64,000 nucleotides of DNA from Isotricha intestinalis (taxonomy: Eukaryota > Ciliophora > Litostomatea > Vestibuliferida > Isotrichidae), in contig JAJJLU010003472.1 in assembly GCA_023807065.1 (NCBI GenBank), forward strand, positions 24,319 to 88,318. The letters run 5' to 3'. Shown piece after piece: positions 46,675 through 56,592 of this stretch. The first letter of the stretch is position 1. Each line of letters starts with the position of its first letter. Below the pieces are notes generated by a model. It was not told the DNA's origin. It searched no databases and was given only the letters and a program-made list of their open reading frames with translations. Made by a program: the position numbers and the translations under genes.

Positions 46675-48207
46675 TCACTGTCCAACAATGAAGAAATAAA
46701 TCATATTTAAAAGAGTGAGAGTAATAATACAAGAAAAATTTTGTAACATAATTAAATATCCATATTCTTCAAAAAAATAACCAGACATATTAACAAGAAC
46801 AGAGAAAGTTGTAGAAGAAGGTAAACACCAAGGAAAGAATAAAATAAGTCTAAAAACAGTACTACTTTCACATTCTTTTTTATATAATTTCTTCCATAAA
46901 AAAACAGCTAAAATACCTAAAAAAGGAATTATTAAAAATCTTAAAATAAAAATTAATATAAAATGAATTTTTGTTATCAAAATTGGTTTTTTATTCTTTT
47001 TTTCTTCTTCAGATTTTGGCATACAAGCAACTCCTATAACTAAAAATAAAAATGGAGTTAAGACTTTTTGAAATAAATCAAGTCCATCCATTAAATTTGA
47101 AAAATATATACTTCCACCCCAAATTATTTCTCTTAATTTACTAACTCCAAAAAGAACTCCCAATGAAAATCCTATTGTCGGAGGAGAAATTAAACTTTTT
47201 AATATTAAATCTTTATGAACATTAACATCTGATTTTTCTCCTTCAAAATTTGGAAAATTTTCTTTTATTTTTTTTTCCCATTCATCATATTTTTTTTCTA
47301 TATATTTTTCATCAGAAGGAGAAATTTTTAAAGTATAATCTATTGGATATTTAATTGGATCTTTATTTAAATTAATATTTATTTTTTCTCTTAATTCAGT
47401 TAATTCTTTTATTTTATGATTATCACTTTTATCATTATTTTCTTCACATAAATCTAAGGCTTTACAATAATATTGATAAGTTGTAATATTAATTTTTTCT
47501 AAAGTATTAACACAACCAAAATTTCCAGGTAACTCATTTTCTTTAGAAAATAAGTCATAAATTTCATTAATTGAATTATTTTTTTCCTTTTTGAAAAAAT
47601 ATTTAAACCAACTAATAACAGTATAATTTTTTCCAAAATGAACATCTTTAATAAATTCATGCCAAATGAAACCAATTTTCCCAGAAATATTTTCACTGGT
47701 TTTCCTATCTAACAAAATGAGAATGTAGCCAAAGACAAAGAGAGCATAATTTAAAACCATAACACTTAAAATCATAATTCCTAAAAATTTTTTACAATAA
47801 GGGTCATGTTCAATGGGACCATTAGGGAAGCAGAATCCATTTCCAATAACTAAAGGTAGAGCACCAACAGCAGGGAAAGAACACATAGCAGCAAAGCTTT
47901 GTTTAGTTCTTACTTCCATTTTAAATAAATAATGAAATAAAATTGTTAAAATATAACTTACTAACATTGCTAAGGTAAAATTTAATTCTATTATCCATAT
48001 TAATTTTAATATATCATATGTTCCTGCAAATCCTACATTTATTGCATTGTTAAATGGAATTACTATTATAAATGTTAATGTACTGAAAATTTTTGAATTG
48101 TGAATTGTTAATATTTTCTTCTTTACTGCTATCATCCCTATAAACATCAGGAAATACATTTGCAGACATGCATAGAAACAATATAATAATATTCCCACAT
48201 GATCCAT
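46675..48207 (-). CDS. Auxin efflux carrier / PIN-like membrane transporter
   Basis: The 510-residue transporter has the AEC family layout: about five N-terminal spans, a hydrophilic loop of about 160 residues (190-345) and about five C-terminal spans. The N-terminal half includes IGMIAVKKKILTIHNSKIFS, then LTFIIVIPFNNAINVG and FAAMCSFPAVGALPLVIGNG, which matches the conserved Asn/Gly-Pro crossover regions. The C-terminal half includes LISPPTIGFSLGVLFGV, TPFLFLVIGVAC and FLIIPFLGILAVFLW. Family members export organic anions, and the substrate here is unknown. It terminates in TGA (minus 46677-46675), the second TGA stop in the window. It is divergent from the MFS gene, with 132 bp between starts. 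Confidence 0.85.
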   Translation of the reverse strand: MDHVGILLYCFYACLQMYFLMFIGMIAVKKKILTIHNSKIFSTLTFIIVIPFNNAINVGFAGTYDILKLIWIIELNFTLAMLVSYILTILFHYLFKMEVRTKQSFAAMCSFPAVGALPLVIGNGFCFPNGPIEHDPYCKKFLGIMILSVMVLNYALFVFGYILILLDRKTSENISGKIGFIWHEFIKDVHFGKNYTVISWFKYFFKKEKNNSINEIYDLFSKENELPGNFGCVNTLEKINITTYQYYCKALDLCEENNDKSDNHKIKELTELREKININLNKDPIKYPIDYTLKISPSDEKYIEKKYDEWEKKIKENFPNFEGEKSDVNVHKDLILKSLISPPTIGFSLGVLFGVSKLREIIWGGSIYFSNLMDGLDLFQKVLTPFLFLVIGVACMPKSEEEKKNKKPILITKIHFILIFILRFLIIPFLGILAVFLWKKLYKKECESSTVFRLILFFPWCLPSSTTFSVLVNMSGYFFEEYGYLIMLQNFSCIITLTLLNMIYFFIVGQ

Positions 48208-48339
48208 TTTTTTTCAAATGATATAATTTTATTCTACTTGTTTTATATTTGTTTTTTATTCTTTTTTTTACTTTTAATTATTTTTTTATTAAGATTTTTA
48301 TTTTAATAAATTTAAATATTTTTATTTTTTTTTGCATTC

Positions 48340-49743
48340 ATGGAATATGAAAAATTAGATAATGTACCAATCAAAAAAAAGAAAAAATTAAATAAAAAAG
48401 GCGTTATAACAGCAATAGTAACAGCAATAAATTCATTTACATTTTCAAGTTGTTACGCAATAACTCCATTAGGAATATATATTTTTTCAAATATATATCA
48501 TAACACAAAGAATCCAAAAGTGACAGTAGAAACATCATATTTAATATATCCAATATTTGCAAATACACGTGGATTAAATATATTTTTGGTAGATTTCATA
48601 AAAGCAAAAATTGGTATTAGAGCATGTATTTTTATAGGAACATTATTAATGTCATTATCATCATTTTTAATTTTAAAAACAATGGATATGTATTTAGTTT
48701 TAATTTCAGTTGGAATATGTGGTGTTGGAGCTAGTTTAAATAATTCTTTACAAAATCAAGAATTAAGTGAGTATTTCCCTGATAATCTAGGTCTTATTAG
48801 TGCTATAGTTAATATTGCTGAAAATTTAGGACAAAGTTTCTTCACTTTAATGGGAGAAAAAATTGTTGGTGCTAAAGACAAAGATAAAATTGATGGATAT
48901 ATTAAAAAGGAAGTTGCTGAAAGAATTAAATATTTCCTTTATCTTCAAATTATTTGTTTTACTGCTGGAGGAATTTTATGTACTTTATTTGTTTTTCCTT
49001 TCAATAGAGAAAAGGAAAAAATAAAAGAAAAAATCGAAAACATTCCTATTACCACAAATACGGATATTGAAAATTTTGAAACTAAAGATGATATAACTCC
49101 TGTAAAAAAAATAGAAGAAAATAAATTTCCATGGAAAGAATTAAAACAAATATTAAAAACATTTAAATTTTGGAGATATGCATTAATATTATTTTTTTTA
49201 AGTCCATTTGTAAATTTAACATTTGAAATGTATAATTCAATAGGAATAAAAGTAAAAATAGATAAAAAATATACAGATTTCATTGGATTATCATTTTGGA
49301 TTTTAGTGACAATTTTTACAATAATTTTTGGAATTTTATTTGATTGCATAAATTTTAGAATAATAATAAATATAACAAGTCTAATTCCAGTATTAGTATC
49401 ATTTACATATTATTATACTTTAAAAAAAAGTGGATTATTATTTACTATTGACACTTTAAGTAATTCAATTGCTGTTGCTGGAGTCAATACTACTTTAATT
49501 CCTCATATTATTAAAGTTTATTCTAATAAACTATTACTTCCGATTCTTTCTATTATTGAAACTGGAATTAATATAACTAGTTTAATCACTTCTTATATTG
49601 CTTTTTTATTTGAAGGTCTTGGAAATAATATTGATCAAATTTTTAACTTTTATTTCTATCTTTTTAATTGTCTTGGAATTTTCTGCTTAATTGCATGGAT
49701 TTTTTCATTCTTTGAAGATAATAATCCATTTCTTTATGTATAA
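48340..49743 (+). CDS. Major facilitator superfamily transporter
   Basis: The 467-residue protein has 12 predicted spans in two bundles, with a charged cytosolic loop at about 225-270. Recognisable stretches are ITAIVTAINSFTFSSCYAIT, RACIFIGTLLMSLSSFLIL, GICGVGASLNNSLQNQELSE, FWRYALILFFLSPFVNLTFE and IPHIIKVYSNKLLLPILSI. The general pattern is closest to the monocarboxylate / oxalate-formate antiporter type, but the substrate cannot be assigned. The N-terminus (EKLDNVPIKKKKKLNKKG) is basic. After the TAA at 49741-49743 the same frame runs 17 more codons (INSPTGPWTDPNVCSL) to a second TAA at 49797. That extension has coding-like composition and may have belonged to the protein. Confidence 0.85.
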   Translation: MEYEKLDNVPIKKKKKLNKKGVITAIVTAINSFTFSSCYAITPLGIYIFSNIYHNTKNPKVTVETSYLIYPIFANTRGLNIFLVDFIKAKIGIRACIFIGTLLMSLSSFLILKTMDMYLVLISVGICGVGASLNNSLQNQELSEYFPDNLGLISAIVNIAENLGQSFFTLMGEKIVGAKDKDKIDGYIKKEVAERIKYFLYLQIICFTAGGILCTLFVFPFNREKEKIKEKIENIPITTNTDIENFETKDDITPVKKIEENKFPWKELKQILKTFKFWRYALILFFLSPFVNLTFEMYNSIGIKVKIDKKYTDFIGLSFWILVTIFTIIFGILFDCINFRIIINITSLIPVLVSFTYYYTLKKSGLLFTIDTLSNSIAVAGVNTTLIPHIIKVYSNKLLLPILSIIETGINITSLITSYIAFLFEGLGNNIDQIFNFYFYLFNCLGIFCLIAWIFSFFEDNNPFLYV

Positions 49744-49869
49744 TTTATAAATTCTCCTACTGGTCCTTGGACTGATCCAAATGTTTGTTCTTTGTAAAAT
49801 TAGATTAATTTAATTTTTGAATTAAATTTGTTTTTATTTTAAATAAATTAAAAAAATAAACTTTTTAAA

Positions 49870-52302
49870 ATGGAAAATGAAGTTATTGATGATAATAATA
49901 AAAATAATGAAGATAATAATAATAAATCTGATCTAAATGTAATACAAGATAGTAATTTAAATCCAAATGAAGAAATTCAAATGACTCCTTCTAAACCTCA
50001 AGTTAAAAAAAATTTAAGAAAAAATTCAATAGTACCAAGAAGATCAACTTTAACTGAAAAAATTTCTTTATTAGATGATATTCCAGGAATAAAACAATAT
50101 GATTCAGAAATAAAAGAAATTTTACAAATAATTGATAAAAAATATTATAATCGAACAGAACAAAATAATCAAAAATTATTTAATTTTTTAATAAAAACAA
50201 CTAAGTTAAAATCAGAATTGAAATCTGATTTTTTACAAACTAATGTTTCAGAAGAAAAATTATTTGATTTAATTGGACAAACAATTTCAGTTCAAATATA
50301 TAATAAAAATGATAATATTTATATTATTGAAGAAAAAGCAGAAATGATTTATATATTATTAAGAGGAAAAGTAGGTTTATATAAGATAGATGTTTCATAT
50401 GAAAAAATGAGTTTTGAAGAATATTTACTTTATTTATATAATATAAAAGTTAAAAATGATGAATTAATAAAAATAAAAAATCAGAATGAAGATTATTCTA
50501 TTAATGAATTTGTTGATGATTATTTATTAATGAATATTTTAGATGAAAATAAAATATATTATAAAATTAGAAAATTAACAGATATTTTAGGTTTTCAAGA
50601 AATGCTTTTTTTATTAAAAGTATACAAAGAATGTAATGAAAATAATGGATCAAATATTTTAAATTTATATAATGAATACAATTATCCTTTAACAAAATAT
50701 AATTATAATAATGTATTAAATGGAGTAATAAAATTACCACAATATATATTAGATATATCTAAAGTATTAGGAAAGAAAGAATATTTTTATTTAGAACAAT
50801 TTCATCCAACAATCAATTTAGTAAAAAAAATGAAATATATCAGAATAAATTTATTGGAAGATATTTCATATTTTGGTAATTTTGAATTATTAGAAATAAA
50901 ACCTTTAAGATTAGAAACAGCAAAATGTGAAAGTTCAAAAGCCCTTATAATATCAATTAATAAAAAACAATATTCTTCAATTTTATATAAAGAACAAAAA
51001 GAAATAAGAGAAAAAGAATTAGAGCTTTATCATAGTTCATATATTTTTAAAGAATTAAATAAAAATTTCTTTGCAAATAATATTTATTCTCAATTTAAAA
51101 TAATTGAACTTTTTGTAGGAAATGAATTATTTATAGAAGATACAAAATTATCAAATTTTTACATAATAAAAGAAGGTACATTAGAATTATCATTAAATAA
51201 TTGTTCTATTTTAGATTTAAAATCAAAAATACAAAAATTATATAATTTAATAAAAAAAGAAGTACACTTAGAAATAAAATTAAGAGAATCAATGATTCAT
51301 TCATATAAAGTAGTAGAAAAAGAATTAAATATAAAAAGGAAATTTTTAGTATTTTCAAGTGAAAAAGGTCTTTTTGGAGATTATGAATTATATTTTAATT
51401 TACCTTCATTATTTAGTGGAGTTGTATCAAGTCAACAAGTAAAAATGTTTGTTTATCCTTATCAAAAATTTAATCATTTATATAAAGAAGTAAGTGAACT
51501 TAAAGAAAGTTTAAAATTTTCTGCTATTAATAAATTAGAAAAAATTATTGAAAGATTAGCTTCTATTTATAATTCTTATTTTTCTAAAATTGAAAATGAT
51601 TTAGCTATTAAACAACAAGAAGATTATGAAGATATTGCTATTAAAGAAAATGAAAATAAAAAACCAATTTTGAAAAATTCTCAATTTAATACAGGAAAAA
51701 ATATATCAAAGAGAATAAAAAATAATTTAAATTATACTGAATATAATAATAATATTTTTAAAGATTTAAAATATGTAGTTCCTGAAAATATTATAAAAAA
51801 ATGGAAAGATAATTTTCATAAATCAAAAAATAAAAATATAACTTCAAGTATAAAAAAATATAATGAATTAAGTCAAATGTTTAAAACTTCAAGTGTAAGA
51901 ATAAGACCTCAAAAAATTTTTCTTCCTTCAATAGTGTCAAATGAACTATCTTTAAATAAAACAAATAAAAGTGTAAATATAACAGAATTTAATTCAACTA
52001 AAAATTCTTCTTTATTGACTTTTAAATCTAGAAATGAACCTTTATATATTAATATCGGAGAAAATAAAATTAAATTTCCTGAAAGAACTGAAAGAAATTG
52101 TCCATTGATTAATAGAATTAGAAAAGAACAAAAAAAAGAAGAAAATAAATTAAAAATGAAAAAAAATAAAGATTTTATAAATATAATAATAAATGATAAT
52201 ACTGGAAAAAAAATAAAAAAAATATATAAAGTAGAAGATTCAAATATAAAAAGTATTCGACAATTTTTTGATGAAAATAAAGATAAAATAACAATAAAAT
52301 AA
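49870..52302 (+). CDS. Protein with two interrupted cyclic-nucleotide-binding folds
   Basis: The 810 residues contain two CNB-like folds and no kinase or channel domain. Fold 1 begins at about residue 129 with LFDLIGQTISVQIYNKNDNI and EKAEMIYILLRGKVGLYKID. A roughly 150-residue helical insertion follows before it resumes with YFGNFELLEIKPLRLETAKC and ALIISINKKQY. Fold 2 begins at about 410 with IIELFVGNELFIEDTKLSNF and YIIKEGTLELSLNN. After a helical insertion it closes with GLFGDYELYFNLPSLFSGVV (near 500) and VKMFVYPYQKF. The phosphate cassettes deviate from FGExAL…RxA: fold 1 retains an Arg, fold 2 does not. It may be a scaffold related to ciliary CNB proteins. The tail is basic and disordered. 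Confidence 0.7.
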   Translation: MENEVIDDNNKNNEDNNNKSDLNVIQDSNLNPNEEIQMTPSKPQVKKNLRKNSIVPRRSTLTEKISLLDDIPGIKQYDSEIKEILQIIDKKYYNRTEQNNQKLFNFLIKTTKLKSELKSDFLQTNVSEEKLFDLIGQTISVQIYNKNDNIYIIEEKAEMIYILLRGKVGLYKIDVSYEKMSFEEYLLYLYNIKVKNDELIKIKNQNEDYSINEFVDDYLLMNILDENKIYYKIRKLTDILGFQEMLFLLKVYKECNENNGSNILNLYNEYNYPLTKYNYNNVLNGVIKLPQYILDISKVLGKKEYFYLEQFHPTINLVKKMKYIRINLLEDISYFGNFELLEIKPLRLETAKCESSKALIISINKKQYSSILYKEQKEIREKELELYHSSYIFKELNKNFFANNIYSQFKIIELFVGNELFIEDTKLSNFYIIKEGTLELSLNNCSILDLKSKIQKLYNLIKKEVHLEIKLRESMIHSYKVVEKELNIKRKFLVFSSEKGLFGDYELYFNLPSLFSGVVSSQQVKMFVYPYQKFNHLYKEVSELKESLKFSAINKLEKIIERLASIYNSYFSKIENDLAIKQQEDYEDIAIKENENKKPILKNSQFNTGKNISKRIKNNLNYTEYNNNIFKDLKYVVPENIIKKWKDNFHKSKNKNITSSIKKYNELSQMFKTSSVRIRPQKIFLPSIVSNELSLNKTNKSVNITEFNSTKNSSLLTFKSRNEPLYINIGENKIKFPERTERNCPLINRIRKEQKKEENKLKMKKNKDFINIIINDNTGKKIKKIYKVEDSNIKSIRQFFDENKDKITIK

Positions 52303-52365
52303 TTAATTAAAATAATAATTTTTAATTTAAAAAAATAAAAAAAAACAATATATTATAATTAATTA

Positions 52366-53112
52366 ATGTCAGATAATCCAAATTACGATCAACAAAAAGA
52401 TGAAATAGATTTACTTCAAAATATATTATTTGATAAAATGAATATAGAAAATGAAGATCCTTTTGAAATAACAGCAAATATAACAGCAAATATAGAAAAT
52501 CCAAAAATGGAATTTTTATTAAAAATAAAATTAAATAATGAATATCCTGATAAATCACCAGAATTTACATTAATTGAAGAAAATAATTATTTAAGTTCTT
52601 CTAAGTTAAATGATTTAATTGAAAAATTAAAACAAATTTGTAATGAATATATTGGAATGCCTGTTATGTATCAATTATATGAAACTATTTTATCTTTTGC
52701 TGATGATGAAGAACAATTAATAATAAATGAAAAATTAAATGTTATCAAATTAGAAGAAGAACAAAAATTACTTGAAATGAAAAAAAAAGAAGAAGAAGAA
52801 AAATTAATTGAACAAAGAACTTATACTCCTGTAACTAAAAAATTATTTGAAGAATGGGAAAAAAAATTTATTGAAAAAAAAAGAAAAGAAAATATAGAAA
52901 ATACTAAATTTTCTGATAGATTAACTGGAAGACAATTCTTTATGAATAAAAATTTAAAAGTTGAAGTTAATGAAGATGAAATTGAATCTGAAGAAAATGT
53001 TATTAGTACTTCAAAAAATAAAAATGAAGAAGAAAATTTAGAATATAATCCTGATTTATATGATGAAGATATTGGAAATATTGATTTTGATAAAGAAGAT
53101 GAAGATTTATAA
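52366..53112 (+). CDS. RWDD1/DFRP2-like RWD-domain protein
   Basis: The 248 residues match RWDD1 (DFRP2), the partner that stabilises the DRG2 GTPase involved in translation. An RWD domain occupies about 5-115 (DEIDLLQNILFDKM, then LKIKLNNEYPDKSPEFTLIE and NEYIGMPVMYQLYETI, with the YPDxxP motif). A coiled-coil helix follows (about 120-150). The C-terminal family signature is YTPVTKKLFEEWEKKFIEKK plus RLTGRQFFMNKN, and the tail is strongly acidic (YDEDIGNIDFDKEDEDL). Order and length agree with animal and plant RWDD1. The gene lies 63 bp downstream of the CNB protein on the same strand. Confidence 0.9.
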   Translation: MSDNPNYDQQKDEIDLLQNILFDKMNIENEDPFEITANITANIENPKMEFLLKIKLNNEYPDKSPEFTLIEENNYLSSSKLNDLIEKLKQICNEYIGMPVMYQLYETILSFADDEEQLIINEKLNVIKLEEEQKLLEMKKKEEEEKLIEQRTYTPVTKKLFEEWEKKFIEKKRKENIENTKFSDRLTGRQFFMNKNLKVEVNEDEIESEENVISTSKNKNEEENLEYNPDLYDEDIGNIDFDKEDEDL

Positions 53113-53700
53113 AAAATAACATTAAATCAATAGAATTATAAAAAATAAATATATAAAATAATTTATTAATATAAAAACATTTAAATTCAATCAAAATTAT
53201 TACAATAAATATGTAAAAATAATAATAACCAAATGTCTCTTAAATATAAACGATAAAAAAAATGATAATATAAAAGTTTAAATGAATAAAAAAATAAATT
53301 CAAAAGTAGAAAGAATATAGAAAAACAAAGAGTAACAATATGATTTAATCAAACAGTAACTTTATATAAATAAATAAGTTTAATAAATTAGAAGTTTTAA
53401 TTATATTTCATATACATCAAAATATTGAAAGGATACTACGAATATTTCTTTTTAACTCATTTTCTCTTTTTTAAATTTTTATTTAACCTTTGTTAGTCAA
53501 TTTTTTTTTTCTATTTTTCAATGAAAAAGAATTTTTTTCAAAATTTTTTGTTATAATTAAAAAGTACGTTTTATAAAACAATATAATAAATATTAACTAT
53601 ATAAAAACTAAAGTATATAAAAAACAAAATTTTCAATTACTCTAAAAGCTTAAATTACATAGTAATGATTCTAATGATAAATTTCAAAAAAAAAATTTGA
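53113..53700. other. Convergent spacer without a supported gene
   Basis: 588 bp between the 3' ends of the RWDD1 and ATG8 genes. It is AT-rich and crossed by stops. A plus-strand frame at about 53281-53450 looks weakly protein-like if TAA and TAG are ignored, but there is no start, splice site or known motif to support a gene. Confidence 0.5.
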
Positions 53701-54060
53701 TTAGCCCCAAACTTGTTCAGTTGAATACATCAAATATAAAAAACCATCATCTTTGTCTTTCAATTTTTGATAAATTTCATCAAGAGTATTTTCACCTAGA
53801 ATAGTATATTTTCCTTCTACTAATAAAAAGAAAGCTTGAGTTTCATTTAATTTCAATTTATTTCTTAAAAGTAATTGAAAGTGATTTACAGTTAAATCTT
53901 TTGATACTAAATAACGTGTTTTTGGAAATGGTTCTATTTTACTTTTTGGGTCTTTTTCAAATATTATTGGAATTTTTTCTGGATTTTTTTCTAAAACTTT
54001 TCTACATTCATTTCTTCTTTTTTCTACATCTGGAATTTCTTTTCTATAACTAAATTGCAT
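53701..54060 (-). CDS. ATG8: Autophagy protein ATG8 (GABARAP/LC3 family)
   Basis: The 119-residue ubiquitin-like protein is conjugated to phosphatidylethanolamine on autophagosome membranes. Family landmarks are RKEIPDVEKRRNECRKVL, KIPIIFEKDP, KTRYLVSKDLTVNHFQLLLR, NKLKLNETQAFFLLVEG and KDDGFLYLMYSTEQVWG. The chain ends exactly at the conjugation glycine (Gly119), so no ATG4 cut would be needed to expose it. Apicomplexan ATG8 shares that trait. The residue before the glycine is Trp rather than the usual Phe. The loop between strands 3 and 4 lacks the classic linker PxSxxTMGxLY, reading ILGENTLDEIYQKL instead, still compatible with the fold. Confidence 0.96.
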   Translation of the reverse strand: MQFSYRKEIPDVEKRRNECRKVLEKNPEKIPIIFEKDPKSKIEPFPKTRYLVSKDLTVNHFQLLLRNKLKLNETQAFFLLVEGKYTILGENTLDEIYQKLKDKDDGFLYLMYSTEQVWG

Positions 54061-54149
54061 TTTTTTTTTCTGTTTATTTTTTTTTTACTTTTTTTTATTT
54101 ATAGTTTTTTTTGTAAAATTATTTATTTTTTTAAATATTATTTTTTTTA

Positions 54150-54270
54150 ATAAATTAATATATATTAATTTAATGATTTAATAAATTAATATATATTAAA
54201 TTAATGATTTAATAAATTAATATATATTAAATTAATGATTTAATAAATTAATATATATTAATTTAATGAC
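54150..54270. repeat. Four tandem copies of a 31-bp AT-only-like repeat
   Basis: Copies begin at 54150, 54181, 54212 and 54243. Each opens ATAAATTAATATATATTAA and ends AATGATTTA. Copies 2 and 3 are identical, copies 1 and 4 share one variant (ATTAATTTAATG in place of ATTAAATTAATG), and copy 4 breaks into unique sequence at its end. The core is a palindrome, TTAATATATATTAA. It lies upstream of ATG8, in the 512-bp gap to the next gene. Confidence 0.95.
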
Positions 54271-54572
54271 TCTACATTTATTTAATTGTATTATTTATAT
54301 TTAATATTTTTTATTTGGTTTTTTATTTAATTAGTTAAAATTTTTATTATTTTCTTATATATTTTTCAATTGAATTTTTCTTTTCTTAAAATCAAATTGG
54401 GTTTAATTTTCTCTTGTTCAATCCATAGAATCTTTTAATACAATATTATAATATTGAATTTTTTTTTAATTTGAATTTATGAAAATAATGTCTTTCTTTA
54501 AAATTTTTCCTTAAGGAAGAAAAAAATCATCTGATATGTTGTTATATTTTATTTTATAAATTAAGTTATTTT

Positions 54573-56270
54573 TTAATTATTATTTATATATTCATTTATT
54601 AGAATTGCTTCATTTTTTATGTTTTGTATTGGACTGCTTAATTTACTTATTATTTTTGGTTTTATTTCATTTTCTATATTTTCTGAAGTATAAAATTTGT
54701 AAAAATGTTTTATTGATTTTAAAACAAAAATTTGTAAAGTATACTTTTGATTTGAATCTAATATTTTTTTTTGAATAGTCCATAAATTTTTATTTATATT
54801 TATTAAATCTTCTTTTATTAATATATCTAAAATTTGAATAGATACTTCTCTGATATCATTTGCTTTATCATGATAAAAATAATAAGTGAGTTCAATTAAA
54901 GAATTAATATTAATATTTTCAAAATGACTTTTTATTACAATTTGAATTAATTCTTTTAATTTTTTAACAGATTCATATCTCATTCTCCATTGATTGAATT
55001 TTGAAGCAGCTTCTAAAATATTTAAACATATTTTCAAATTAAAACTTTTAAATTCTATATTTTTAATTACACTTACAGCAACTTCATAAATATTATCTTC
55101 TAATAATATTAAAAGTATTTTTTGAAGAGTATGAGAAATATTATTATCAAATTCTTGAAGTGAAATTATTTTATTTAAACAATTAGATAATGCAATTCTT
55201 ATATATAAATTAATATCATATAATATATTATTTTGAAAAATTGGGATAAAAACTGTATTAAATTTATTTGGAAAAAGATTAGGAAATTTATGAATATTTT
55301 CTAATATTTTAATTTTTTGTTCTTGTTCTTGATCATTTAATAAAATATTTTTAAAATTTTGAATTAAAAAATTATCTATAAAATTACTATCAAATAAATT
55401 TGAATTTTCATAAAATGCATCAATTAAAGCACATTTCATTCTCCAAGTTCCATATTTTTGGAAAGAATTTTGAAATTTATTTATTAAATCATGAATATTT
55501 GTAAAATCTTTATAATTATAGTTTAATAAAAAATTACATAATTTACTTCCTACATTAACAGCATTTATTCTTATTATTTCAATTGGATCATCTATTAAAG
55601 TTAAAACTCTTTCATTTATTGTTTTAACAATAAAAAAACTTTTTTCATCACCATTTAAAAATTGAAATATTTGATCAAGATTTTGCATTGAAAATCTTCT
55701 TAATAAAGGTTTTTCTGTATTTTTTAAAAGAAATATATATGCATTTAAATATTGATCAAATAAATCATTATGATTTATTATTATTTGATAAAAATAAGGA
55801 TAAATATAACAATAACATATTTTATTATTCAAAGGAGTATTTTTATCAACATTTAATATTATTTTAATTGGTTCTATTAATATTTCATATTTTAATGATT
55901 CTTTTATTAAAAAAATAAAACTATTTACTGCATTTTCTCGTATTATTTCATCTTCTGTTTGAAAAAATTTTAAATAAAATGTATTAAATAATAAATTTAT
56001 AATTTCTTTAATTTCATTTGAATCTGTTTCTTCTGTTTTATTTTCTATTATAAATAATATAAAATCTTTTATATTTTTTGCATATTCAGTTAAAACTTCT
56101 TCATTTAATTCAAAACTAATAATAAATTCTACAATAAAAGGAAAAAATTTAGAAAGTAAATCTTCATATGATAAAAGTTCAAAAATAGTTTTTATTCTTT
56201 TAGCATTATATATTCTAATATTAAAATTTTGGTTTTTAATTTCATCAATATAATAATTAAAATCATCCAT
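54573..56270 (-). CDS. HEAT-repeat protein, divergent PP2A scaffold (A subunit)-like
   Basis: The 565 residues are all paired helices, about 14-15 HEAT repeats, the same number and length as the PP2A scaffold PR65/A. Repeats with family-like spacing include DDPIEIIRINAVNVGSKLCN, YGTWRMKCALIDAFYENSNL, LYIRIALSNCLNKII, FNQWRMRYESVKKLKELIQ and KANDIREVSIQILDILIKED. The paired WRM(K/R) motifs correspond to the WRVR motifs of PR65 that contact the other subunits. Identity looks low, so a PP2A-A paralogue or another HEAT protein (for example a PP4 regulatory subunit) cannot be excluded. There is no signal or membrane segment. Confidence 0.6.
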   Translation of the reverse strand: MDDFNYYIDEIKNQNFNIRIYNAKRIKTIFELLSYEDLLSKFFPFIVEFIISFELNEEVLTEYAKNIKDFILFIIENKTEETDSNEIKEIINLLFNTFYLKFFQTEDEIIRENAVNSFIFLIKESLKYEILIEPIKIILNVDKNTPLNNKICYCYIYPYFYQIIINHNDLFDQYLNAYIFLLKNTEKPLLRRFSMQNLDQIFQFLNGDEKSFFIVKTINERVLTLIDDPIEIIRINAVNVGSKLCNFLLNYNYKDFTNIHDLINKFQNSFQKYGTWRMKCALIDAFYENSNLFDSNFIDNFLIQNFKNILLNDQEQEQKIKILENIHKFPNLFPNKFNTVFIPIFQNNILYDINLYIRIALSNCLNKIISLQEFDNNISHTLQKILLILLEDNIYEVAVSVIKNIEFKSFNLKICLNILEAASKFNQWRMRYESVKKLKELIQIVIKSHFENININSLIELTYYFYHDKANDIREVSIQILDILIKEDLININKNLWTIQKKILDSNQKYTLQIFVLKSIKHFYKFYTSENIENEIKPKIISKLSSPIQNIKNEAILINEYINNN

Positions 56271-56592
56271 TTAAATAAAAAGAAAACAATTTTAAAATAT
56301 AAATTAAATTTATTAATATTAATAAATTAATTATAAAACACGAGAAGTAACATTTATAAAAAAATTAAGTTAATCAAATAAAATATTGTTTTATAAATTT
56401 GAATATATCATGTATCTAATTTTTATATGTAGTAGACATATCATTATCTTATTTTCTTGCTTTACATTCTATTCCAATTCATAAAAATTGAATATCATTT
56501 TTAGTAACATTAAGTGATTTTTAATATAATTTCAAACAAATTATATAATTTTTAAACAAATTTTTTTCCTTAATACATAGTTTTTAATTTTC

